From Falsirhodobacter xinxiangensis (GTDB taxonomy: Bacteria; Pseudomonadota; Alphaproteobacteria; Rhodobacterales; Rhodobacteraceae): 64,000 nt of DNA. Position 1 is the first letter of the stretch, and the number at the start of each line of letters is the position of its first letter. Below, one piece after another: positions 26,176 to 35,100 of this stretch. The stretch is taken from positions 186,001 through 250,000 of the forward strand of contig NZ_SMYN01000002.1 of the NCBI RefSeq assembly GCF_004959935.1, written 5' to 3'. The notes beneath the pieces were generated by a model. That model was not told the DNA's origin, searched no databases, and saw nothing but the letters and a program-made list of their open reading frames with translations. The translations under genes were made by a program, and so were the position numbers.

Positions 26176-29100
26176 GCTTGCGCGCAGCGGTCGCGCCGGA
26201 TTGCCGCCCCACCGGCTGGCGGGCGCGGGCGCTTCGCCTTTCATCACGAAGCTCGCCGGCCCGACCGAGACCCCATCCCCAATGGCGGTTCCGTAGTGCA
26301 CGAAGGCCCGCAGACCCAATGTCACGCCGTCCCCGATCTCGATCCGGTCCGATTTGAAGGTGCCATCCTCCAGCGAATGTGCCTGAACCGTGGTCATCAT
26401 GTTCAGCGTGCAGTCGTTGCCGATCGCGGTCAGCGTGCGCTCCACGATCGCGCAGCCGTCGTCGTAAAGGTTGCGACCGACGCGAACCCCCAGGGCACGA
26501 AGGGCCAGCGCCTTGAACGGCGTGCCGTTCAGCACCGTAAGCACCTCGCCGGCCGAGAGTTTCCAGAACCGCTCATGCGCCCAGAAGGCCGCGTCATAGA
26601 TCGAACAGAATTGCGGGCTATGGTGCCCGAACCCGTAGGATGCACGCTCGAACAGGATGGCGAGGGCGATCACAAGAAGATCGAGGGCGACGATCTGCAC
26701 CGAAATCCAGAAGGGCCCGGTCATGTCCAGCCCATGCCAGACAAGATGCGATGCGGTGATGACAGCCGCCAAAAGCGCAAGGCGGGCCGCGATGAACAGA
26801 AGGGCGGTCGAAAGGTTGCTGCGGTTCTTCAAGCGGAGCCGGGCGGCCAGAACCTCCGGGGTCTTGTAGCTGTCGAAACGACGGTCGCGCGAGACGCTGC
26901 GCGGGATCGCAAAGGCGGGCGCACCCAGAAGCCCAGTGTCGCGGGGGGCCGCGCCCTCGACCGGGATCATGACCCGCGTGCCCAGCAGCACATTATCGCC
27001 GGTCGCGGCCTGAGCGGGATAGATGATGTCGTTGCCCAGGAAGTTGTCGCGCCCGAAGCGGATCGTGCCCAGCCGGAAGGCGGCGTTGGAGAAATCCGCA
27101 TTCGCCATCGAAAGATCGTCCGACACCATCGTTCCCGATCCGAACTCGCACAGGAAAGGCACGTCATGGCGCTGCTGCACGCCGAAGTTCGATCCTGTCT
27201 GCTTCAGGTCGGGAAAGCGATAGCCCACCGCGCGGAGGTAGTGGACGATGGCCGAACTGTCGCCGAACAGCAGGTTGAAGAAGCGCGAGTTGGAATTGGC
27301 GGTGATCGTTCGCAACATGTAATGGCGCAGACCATAGAGCCTATAGATCCGCCCCTCCTGCAAAAAGCGCCACGCGATACGGGGCAGCACCAGAACGCGG
27401 GCCAGATCCAGCGCCATCACAGCGAAGAACAAAAGCGTGGCATAGACCAGAAGGGCGGGAAGCGTGGCCAGCGACTGACCGAAAAGATCGCTGTTCGGTG
27501 CCGCCGTCGCATAGGCCCCCATCCCCAGCAGAAGCAGCAGAACCGCGGCAGGACCGCCGGCCATCAGCCACCATCCCAGTTGCAGCACGGTAAATCCCAA
27601 CCGCCGTGACAGAGGGACGGTTCCGGGGGGAAGCGTGCGGAACCGCGTGCGGCAGGGGATGGCGGGCACGCCGCCATGGCTCTCGCCCGCCGGTATGGTC
27701 TGCCCCTCCATCAGCGCCGAGACGTGGCCAAGCTCGGTATCGTCCTCCATCACGGTATTGATATCGAAGACCGATCCATCCCCGACGAAGGCGCGCGCGC
27801 CAATGGCGGTCGGTCCGGTCTGAATGCGCCCCCCCTCGGCGCGGTAACCGGGCAGCATCACATCGCGGCCGACGACGGCCCCTTTGCCGATGCTTACGAG
27901 GTCGGTGCACACCGGGGGCGGGCAGAGGACCATCGCATCCCATGCGACATTCGCGCCAAGCGCCCGCAGGAAGGCATTGTAGACCGGGGTGCCCGGCACC
28001 TGCGCCAAGGGCGAAAAGCGGATCAGTGTGCTGACGGTCCAGAACCTTGCATATGACAGGCTCCAGATCGGAAAACTCGCGGGGCGCCAGCGCCCGATCA
28101 GCACCCATTTTGCGATCACAGGCAGCGCCAAAAGCGCGAGGAATGCGAAGATGGAAAGCACTGCCGCCCGGGCATAGAGCCGTATCGGACCCACCGCCTC
28201 GGCCACCCATGCCAAGCCGATCTGCGCCAGCGAGACGGCGGCCCAGATTCCGGTGAATGTCGCCAGAAACTGAAAGCCTCCCGTCGCCCAATAGGCCGCA
28301 CCAGAGGCGATATGCGCCGGCGCGGCGGGGGCCGTGTCATCGCCCACCTCCCTCGTCGCGTCGATCAGGGCGGCAAGCGCGTGCAGGGTCGGCGCGCCGT
28401 AGATTTCGCGCATGGACAGCCACGGGGCGTCGAAGGCCCGCCGCACACGGGTGCTGAACCGCGCGAGGATCAGCGAATTCGCCCCAAGATCGGCGAAGAA
28501 ATCATCCATCACCGAAATCCGCTCGATCCTCAGAATATCCGCAAGCATGGCGGCCAGACGGGATTCAGTTGCGGTGACGGGCGCGACAAAGGCTGCGCTG
28601 CGCCGGATCAACCTTTGGCCGCTTGGCGGCGGCAATGCCTTTCGATCCGCCTTGTCGCTGGGCAGCATCGCGATGGCATCGAGCCGTTCATAGAAAGCGG
28701 GCACCATATACGAGGGCAGGGCCTTTTCCAGCGCATCCGCCAGCACCTCGGGCGGGACGTGATCGGTGGCGGTATAATAGGCGACCAGCTCGACCAGCCC
28801 CGGCTCGCTTTCGAACGGGGCGACGACGGCTTGCGCGATGCCCGGCTGCTGGAGGATCAGGGACTCGATCTCCGAAAGTTCCACCCGGTAGCCGCGGATC
28901 TTGACCTGCGTGTCGATCCGGCCAAGGTATTCCAGCAGCCCCTCGGCATTGACGCGCCCCAGATCGCCCGTCCGATAGATGCGCCGGGACGGGTTGTCCG
29001 GCAGGTCGAGGAAGTCGGCAACGAACGCCTTGGCCGTCAGATCGTCCCGCCCGACATAGCCCGAGGAGAGGCCGATCCCCGCGATCCCGATCTCTCCGCT

Positions 29101-30153
29101 CTCGCCCATCGCAAGGCAGTGGGGCGCATCGGGATCGAGGATGACCACGGTATAGGTGGCAAGCGGCAGGCCAAGCGTGACCGGCCCCGTGGCCGACAGG
29201 TGCGATATGGTCGCGGTCACCGTGATCTCGGTCGGGCCATAGGCATTCAGGATCGTGCGCCCTTCGCCATGCCAACGGCGGACGATCTCCTCCGGGCAAG
29301 CCTCGCCCGAAACGATCAGCAGGCGCAGATCCGGCAGCGGCTCGTCCAGGGTCGCAAGCAGGGTCGGCACGCAGCAAAGCGCGGTGATGCGCTGGCTGGC
29401 GAGGAAGGCGTGCAGGTCGGCCCCGACAAGACTGCCTTTCGCGCAGCTTGGCACCAGCGCGGCCCCGGCGATCAGCGGCACCCAGATCTCCTCGACCGAG
29501 AAGTCGAAGGCCAGCGTCAGGCCCTGATAGACGCGGTCGCCGGGACGGTAGCCATAGGTTTCCGCCGCGACGCGCACGAAATTGACGATGGAGGGGTGTT
29601 CGATCCTCACACCTTTGGGCCGCCCCGTGGAGCCGGACGTATAGATGACATAGGCCAGATCGTCCGGCGCGCGGGGCCGCCCCTGCCGCGCCGGTTCGAT
29701 CACCACGGGCAGATCGAGCGCGATGGCAGGAAGTTCCGCCGCCTGCGCCAGTGCCAGATGTTCCGACATCGTCATGACAGCGGCGACCCCGGCATCGGCC
29801 GCGATGTAGCGCACACGGTCGGGCGGAAAGACCGGGTCGAGCGGGACGTAGGCCGCCCCAATCCTCAGCACCGCCAGCATCGCGACATAGGCTTCGGCGC
29901 AGCGGCCGAACAGCAGCGCCACCACGTCGCCCGGACCGTATCCCGCCGCCTCCAGCCGGGTGGCCAGTCGCGCCGCCTGATCGTCGAGCGCGGCGAAAGT
30001 GACCGTGCCCGACGGGGTCTCCACCGCGATTGCGTCCGGGTGCCGGGCAAGTGCCGCTGCGAAAAGATGTTCAAGCCGCTCGCCAGGCTGCCAGCGCGCG
30101 GCATTGTTCGTCGGGCGCCGCAGGATGCACGGCGCCGCTGAAACGTCCTTCAT
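26083..30153 (-). CDS. Pls/PosA-type non-ribosomal peptide synthetase (A-T-membrane module)
   Basis: 1356 residues, the size and layout of epsilon-poly-lysine synthetase (Pls). Adenylation domain at about 25-510: YVIYTSGSTGRPKG (168-181), LAFDFSVEEIW (214-224, with Asp217 as the alpha-amino anchor), NAYGPTE, YRTGDLGR and DKADRKAL (lysine of motif A10). Carrier domain with DLGANS; Ser560 takes the phosphopantetheine. Then six hydrophobic segments in pairs (about 625-645/662-685, 855-882/895-922, 1117-1140/1148-1168) separate three similar soluble blocks with hexapeptide-like repeats. There is no condensation or thioesterase domain. In Pls the soluble blocks polymerise the amino acid through its side-chain amine. 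The adjacent EctB-like gene suggests 2,4-diaminobutyrate as monomer. Confidence 0.9.
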   Translation of the reverse strand: MKDVSAAPCILRRPTNNAARWQPGERLEHLFAAALARHPDAIAVETPSGTVTFAALDDQAARLATRLEAAGYGPGDVVALLFGRCAEAYVAMLAVLRIGAAYVPLDPVFPPDRVRYIAADAGVAAVMTMSEHLALAQAAELPAIALDLPVVIEPARQGRPRAPDDLAYVIYTSGSTGRPKGVRIEHPSIVNFVRVAAETYGYRPGDRVYQGLTLAFDFSVEEIWVPLIAGAALVPSCAKGSLVGADLHAFLASQRITALCCVPTLLATLDEPLPDLRLLIVSGEACPEEIVRRWHGEGRTILNAYGPTEITVTATISHLSATGPVTLGLPLATYTVVILDPDAPHCLAMGESGEIGIAGIGLSSGYVGRDDLTAKAFVADFLDLPDNPSRRIYRTGDLGRVNAEGLLEYLGRIDTQVKIRGYRVELSEIESLILQQPGIAQAVVAPFESEPGLVELVAYYTATDHVPPEVLADALEKALPSYMVPAFYERLDAIAMLPSDKADRKALPPPSGQRLIRRSAAFVAPVTATESRLAAMLADILRIERISVMDDFFADLGANSLILARFSTRVRRAFDAPWLSMREIYGAPTLHALAALIDATREVGDDTAPAAPAHIASGAAYWATGGFQFLATFTGIWAAVSLAQIGLAWVAEAVGPIRLYARAAVLSIFAFLALLALPVIAKWVLIGRWRPASFPIWSLSYARFWTVSTLIRFSPLAQVPGTPVYNAFLRALGANVAWDAMVLCPPPVCTDLVSIGKGAVVGRDVMLPGYRAEGGRIQTGPTAIGARAFVGDGSVFDINTVMEDDTELGHVSALMEGQTIPAGESHGGVPAIPCRTRFRTLPPGTVPLSRRLGFTVLQLGWWLMAGGPAAVLLLLLGMGAYATAAPNSDLFGQSLATLPALLVYATLLFFAVMALDLARVLVLPRIAWRFLQEGRIYRLYGLRHYMLRTITANSNSRFFNLLFGDSSAIVHYLRAVGYRFPDLKQTGSNFGVQQRHDVPFLCEFGSGTMVSDDLSMANADFSNAAFRLGTIRFGRDNFLGNDIIYPAQAATGDNVLLGTRVMIPVEGAAPRDTGLLGAPAFAIPRSVSRDRRFDSYKTPEVLAARLRLKNRSNLSTALLFIAARLALLAAVITASHLVWHGLDMTGPFWISVQIVALDLLVIALAILFERASYGFGHHSPQFCSIYDAAFWAHERFWKLSAGEVLTVLNGTPFKALALRALGVRVGRNLYDDGCAIVERTLTAIGNDCTLNMMTTVQAHSLEDGTFKSDRIEIGDGVTLGLRAFVHYGTAIGDGVSVGPASFVMKGEAPAPASRWGGNPARPLRASSSRTEGDREVVELILQPEAPMTGKAAMSAL

Positions 30154-30168
30154 CCCATGCCCCCGTCG

Positions 30169-31449
30169 CTAATGCGCCGTGGCTGCGACCCGAGCCGCGC
30201 CTTCGAGGATGTCGAGCCCGCGATCCAGAAGGTCATCCGGCACCGTCAGCGCGGCAAGCACCTTCACCACCTCGCCATGCGGGCCGGAGGTTTCGATGAT
30301 CAACCCCGCAGCGTGGCAGCGCGCGATGATGTCGGCGGCAAGGCTGCCGGACCTGCAATCGAGGCCACGGATCATCCCGCGCCCCTTCACCCGGCTGCCG
30401 CGCACCGATCGCGCGATCGCCGACAGACGTTGCCCGAGCCGTTCGGCCTTGACCGCGACCTGCATGGCGAATCTTGGGTCCGACCAGAACTTCTCTACCG
30501 CGACACGTGCGGTTACGAACGCGTGGGTGTTGCCGCGGAACGTGCCGTTATGCTCTCCGGGCGACCAGACATCGTGGCGGGGATGGATCAGCAGGATGGC
30601 CATCGGCAGCCCGAAGCCCGACAGGGATTTGGACATCGTCACGAGGTCCGGTTCGATCCCTGAATGTTCGAAGCCGAAGAAGTCGCCGGACCTGCCGCAA
30701 CCGGCCTGAATCTCGTCCAGGATCAGGAGGGCGCCGTGGCGGCGTGCGATCTCGGCGACCCGGCGCAGCCAGGCGGGGCGGGCGACGTTCAGGCCGCCTT
30801 CGCCCTGCACCGCCTCGACGATGATGGCGGCGGGGGCGTCGATCCCGCCCGAAGGATCGTCAAGCATCTTTTCCAGCACATCAGACGTGTCGATGGCGGG
30901 GCCGAGATAGCCGTCGAACGGGAACCGCGACACGCCCCCAAGCCCAAGCGCGGGCCCGATCCGGTTGCCCCGGTTGCCCGTCGCCGCCAGAGCGCCCATC
31001 GTGACGCCATGATAGCCGTTGGTGAAGGCGATCACATTCGTGCGCCCGGTGATCTTGCGAGCCAGCTTCAGCGCCGCCTCGACCGCGTTCGCGCCTGTCG
31101 GACCAGTGAACTGCACGCGATACTCAAGCCCGCGCGCGTCGATGATGTGGCGGCTGAAAGCCTCCAGAAACGCGGCCTTGGTGGTCGTGAAGAGATCCAG
31201 CCCATGCGCGATCCCGTTCGCATCGATATGGTCGATCAGTGCCCGCTTCATGTCCGGGTCGTTGTGACCGTAATTGAGTGACGCGCAACCCGACAGGAAG
31301 TCGATATATTCCCTGCCTGAGACGTCGTGGATCAGACTGCCTTCGGCGTGGCTGAACACGGCGGGGTAGGATCTGCAGTAACTTCGAACCTGCGACTCCC
31401 GGGTTTCGAATACGGAAGAGGTCATCTCGGATTGCGCGGAATCACGCAT
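30169..31449 (-). CDS. Diaminobutyrate--2-oxoglutarate aminotransferase, EctB-like
   Basis: 426-residue class III PLP aminotransferase close to EctB: SYPAVFSHAEGSLIHDVSG, FLSGCASLNYGHNDP, QFTGPTGANAVEAALKLAR, FTNGYHGVTMGALAATGNR and VTMSKSLSGFGLP with the PLP lysine at 274. EctB makes L-2,4-diaminobutyrate from aspartate semialdehyde and glutamate. No ectA or ectC is nearby, so ectoine is an unlikely product; the gene ends 15 bases before the Pls-type synthetase and probably supplies its monomer. ATG 31449 has GAGG seven bases upstream; ATG 31425 would match some EctB N-termini better. Confidence 0.9.
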   Translation of the reverse strand: MRDSAQSEMTSSVFETRESQVRSYCRSYPAVFSHAEGSLIHDVSGREYIDFLSGCASLNYGHNDPDMKRALIDHIDANGIAHGLDLFTTTKAAFLEAFSRHIIDARGLEYRVQFTGPTGANAVEAALKLARKITGRTNVIAFTNGYHGVTMGALAATGNRGNRIGPALGLGGVSRFPFDGYLGPAIDTSDVLEKMLDDPSGGIDAPAAIIVEAVQGEGGLNVARPAWLRRVAEIARRHGALLILDEIQAGCGRSGDFFGFEHSGIEPDLVTMSKSLSGFGLPMAILLIHPRHDVWSPGEHNGTFRGNTHAFVTARVAVEKFWSDPRFAMQVAVKAERLGQRLSAIARSVRGSRVKGRGMIRGLDCRSGSLAADIIARCHAAGLIIETSGPHGEVVKVLAALTVPDDLLDRGLDILEGAARVAATAH

Positions 31450-32197
31450 TTCACACCCTCACTTGTCAAAATGAAATCGCTAATCGGTAGGTGTCGTTGG
31501 TAGGTGATTCCAAATGATGATAGCGCCGATTTGGATTCCGTTTACTCGAACTTTCGTCTCATGAAGTTGCAAATTATTTTCATGGTGGGAGCAATAGTCG
31601 CGAGCATTTCATATCAATGCCTTGGGCCGTTCTTCTTATCGAGCGAATAAGCATTCTGCATTGCAAACCGAGCAAATAATGTGCGCTTGGCGAAAGATTC
31701 CCAATTCGCAAAACGTCGATGTTGGCTTGTGATATCATGAGCCACCAAGCCTTAAGGTAAAATACTTCATCATTAACAATGCATTATCGAAAGCGAGTAT
31801 TGAAGACCTAGGCGAAGCATTGCTGCCCATCCCATCGCGCCCAAAGATTTCGGCTCGAATTACGCCCTAATTGCGCAAGTGTATAATAATTCGCAAAATT
31901 CAATCACTGGTTGTTTGCCAAAAATATTGCCAATTCAAAACGTGATGCAGGATTTAAGAATCATCCAATCATGATGTAACCTTGTTGAAAGTGTTTTGGT
32001 GCGTATTTGGTAAATGTTGGAGGCTATAGGGAACGGTGTGACACGCAATGAAGTTGCGATCCGCTGTTTCCCATCGAGCCAAGATATTGGCAAAACTTCC
32101 AATTTTCAGGATGAAGGTCGGTTCGAGCAAGTCTGCTTGGCCGAAGTTCGGCCGCTGGAGACAGGCCGCATAGAGTTACGAGGGGAAGGGAATCAGA
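31450..32197. other. AT-rich intergenic region between divergent genes
   Basis: 748 bases with no supported gene and much lower GC than either side. It holds a direct repeat at 31486-31506 and two imperfect copies of a ~20-base motif (CCAATTC..AAAACGT..GATG at 31701-31721 and 31930-31947). Many TTCGCAAA/GCAAAT words occur. An open frame at 32014-32244 overlaps the next gene's start and looks accidental. The composition suggests acquired DNA and/or silencer-type regulation of both flanking genes. Confidence 0.6.
31486..31506. repeat. Direct repeat GGTAGGTG x2
   Basis: Two exact 8-base copies, 31486-31493 and 31499-31506, at a 13-base period, 37-57 bases upstream of the EctB-like start. The placement suits an activator site or could touch the promoter. 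No known regulator box is recognised. Confidence 0.4.
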
Positions 32198-35100
32198 ATG
32201 AAAATCGAAGCCGAGACTTTTTCCATCACCGATACCGATGGTGACTCCGCCATCCGGACCCCCGCCAATCCCGAACCGGGGGCGACGGCGGCGAATTCCG
32301 GGCCGGGGCTTGAATACGACGCGAACAGGCTCCGCCCGGGATATGAGGGAACCGGCTATTTGGACCTTGGCAATGATGTCGGGGATCGGGCCTCCTTCAC
32401 CTATACTGCGGCGACGGCGGGCACTTATGAGCTTGCCTTCCGCTATGCCAACGGCGGATCGGGGGACAGGCCGATGGCCGTGACGGTGGGGGGCGTGACG
32501 CAGAACGTCTCGTTCCCATCGACGGGCGCACCTGCCGCAACTGGCTGGAAAACCTGGGCGGAGGCGACGGTGGACGTGACGCTTGCCGCAGGGACGAATA
32601 CGATCACTTGGGCGAACACGACGACCAATGCGCCGAACCTTGATCATGTGGACGTCAATCCCGCAGATGCCGGGCCGGTCGATCCGCGCGATCAGATATT
32701 CTTCGACCCGGTTGCCAAGATAAACTTCCAGCCACCCGCCGGGCAGACCGCGCAAGGGCTTCCTTCGGGATATCAGACGCCGTCGGGCTTCATTGCCGAC
32801 ACCGGGGCCGCCTATGGCGCGCGGGGTGGCGGGCGCAGCTTCGGCTGGGTGACGGAGGCGTCGGTTGCCGATGGGACCGCGAACGGCACCCTCGCTTCGG
32901 CTCTGCCAACGGGGGCCGCGTGGTATAAAGGCACCGTGGCGGGGGCGTCGAACCTGCAGAAAACATATGCCCATTTCGAATATCCCTCGGCCGGAGCCGC
33001 AGGCGCGCGCGCGTGGGAAATGGCGGTCGAGAACGGCACCTATCTGGTCAAAGCCTCGATCGGCGATACGGCAGGGGCATTCGACAGCACCTATGCCCTG
33101 CGGATGGAGGGGCAGTCCGCGATGCCGAACTGGGTGCCCGCCAACCCGCCCAGCGGATCGCAGGCCGGAGGCGGCTTCCGTTCGGCGCTGGTCACCAAGG
33201 CGGTGACGGTGACGGATGGGCGGCTGACCATAGATTCCATCGGCGGCACCAACACCGAGATCCAGTGGCTGGAGGTGGAACGCATCCCCGATCTGACCCC
33301 GACCGACAACCGACCCGCCAATGCCGATTATTCCTTCTTCACCGCCCCGGTCGCGGATTCGCTCGCCGATGGTCAGGTGTCGATCGCCATCGGGGCCAAC
33401 GGCAAGTTGCCGGTCGATATAGACCCCACCTCGACGCTGGTGGTCGGCGTGTCGCTGCAGGGGTCTGGCTATCGCGGCCCCAACATCGCCTATACCGACA
33501 ATGTGAAGCTGATCGAAACGCAGACTGGCGCCGAGGTATCCGTTGCCGTTCAGGTGTCGGGCGGGGCCGACACGCTGAACATCCGGCCCATCGATACGCT
33601 GAAGGAAAATACGTCCTATACGCTGAAGATCGAGAATGTTCTGGACCTTGGAAACCTCGGCGATCCGAACGCTCCGCTGCGCCAGATGCAGGACCTGACC
33701 ACCAGTTTCGTCACAGGCACCGCACCCGTCATCGCGCCGAAAGAGGTCGCCTTCGATACGGTGACCGTGCTGAACGGCTTTGCCGACGGGGCGGGCGGTT
33801 TCACTGCGATCGAGCTTGGCCGCGACGGCAAACTCTATGCCGCGACGATCACGGGCGAGATACACCGCTGGACGGTGAACGAGGATGGCACGCTGAACAA
33901 GGCCAGCAAGGAAAGCCTGTCGTTGGATTATTTCGACGCACCGAACGGGCAGCGCCGTGGCATCGTCGGCTTCACCTTCGACCCCGACGATCCGCGCACC
34001 ATCTGGATCACGGACAACGCGCCGATCCCGCGCGAATCCACCGCCTTCAACACGCCTGAATTTTCGGGCCGCATCTCCAAGATCGTGCTGGGCGAGGGGC
34101 AATCCTTCACGGGCGCGACGGCAGAGACCTATGCGCGCAACCTGCCTCGGTCCGGGGGCGACCATCTGACCAACAGCCTCGAATTCCGCGACAACCCTTC
34201 CGCCACGGGCCCGGACCATCTGCTTTATCTGACGCAAGGGTCGAACTCTGCCGCAGGCTCGCCGGATTCGGCTTGGGGCGCGCGTCCCGAACGACTGCTG
34301 AGCGCATCGGTGCTGGAAATTGATCCGACCCGCACCCCACCCGCAGGCGGTTTCAACCTTCAGACCGAACCCAGCACCAGCAACCCAACTTATCGCGCGC
34401 CCTCGGGCTTCAACGCGAACGGCACCTATCCCGGTTTCTACAACCCATTCGCCTCGGATGCCGTGGTCAAAATTTATGCCACCGGGGTTCGCAATGCCTA
34501 TGATCTGGTCTGGCATTCCAACGGCAATCTGTATGTGCCGACGAACGGGACGGCCGCGGGCGGGATGACGCCGGACGATCCCACCCAGACCGCATTCGAC
34601 ACCTCGCTCGTGAATGCGCCAAAGCAGTTCGACTACCTGTTCAAGGTGGACAAAGGCGGCTTTTACGGCCACCCGAACTCGCTGCGGAAGGAATACATCC
34701 TGAACGGCGGCAACCCCACCGCCGGCAAGGACCCGAACGAGGTCGTCAGCGGCAACGACGGCGATCCCCTGACCAACGGCTATGCCGTCGGGGTGAAGCC
34801 GGATGCCGATTACGACCTGCGCGACATCTACAGTCTTGGCTACAACCGCTCTCCCAACGGCGCGATCGAGTATCAGGGCAACGCCTTCGGCGCCACGCTG
34901 AAGGGCGCGCTGCTGGTCGCCCAATTCTCGGTGGGCGACAATGTGCGGATGCTTCAACTTGGCGAAGACGGCGCCGTGATCGGCGACGACGTGCTGCGCC
35001 GACCGAACGGGGCCGTCATCAACAATTTCATCGACCCGTTGGATATCATCGAAAACCCGCTGACAGGGCAGCTTTACCTGATGACGCTGAACCGCGCGAC

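Noticed and set aside
30169-31449. Ectoine biosynthesis gene ectB as part of an ectoine cluster
   Set aside because: The protein is EctB-like, but no ectA, ectC or ectD homologue is present; the adjacent gene is the Pls-type synthetase.
32014-32244. 76-codon open frame just ahead of the giant gene
   Set aside because: It overlaps the well-supported start of the 1912-residue protein, and its product looks random; GGAGG is not at a suitable distance.
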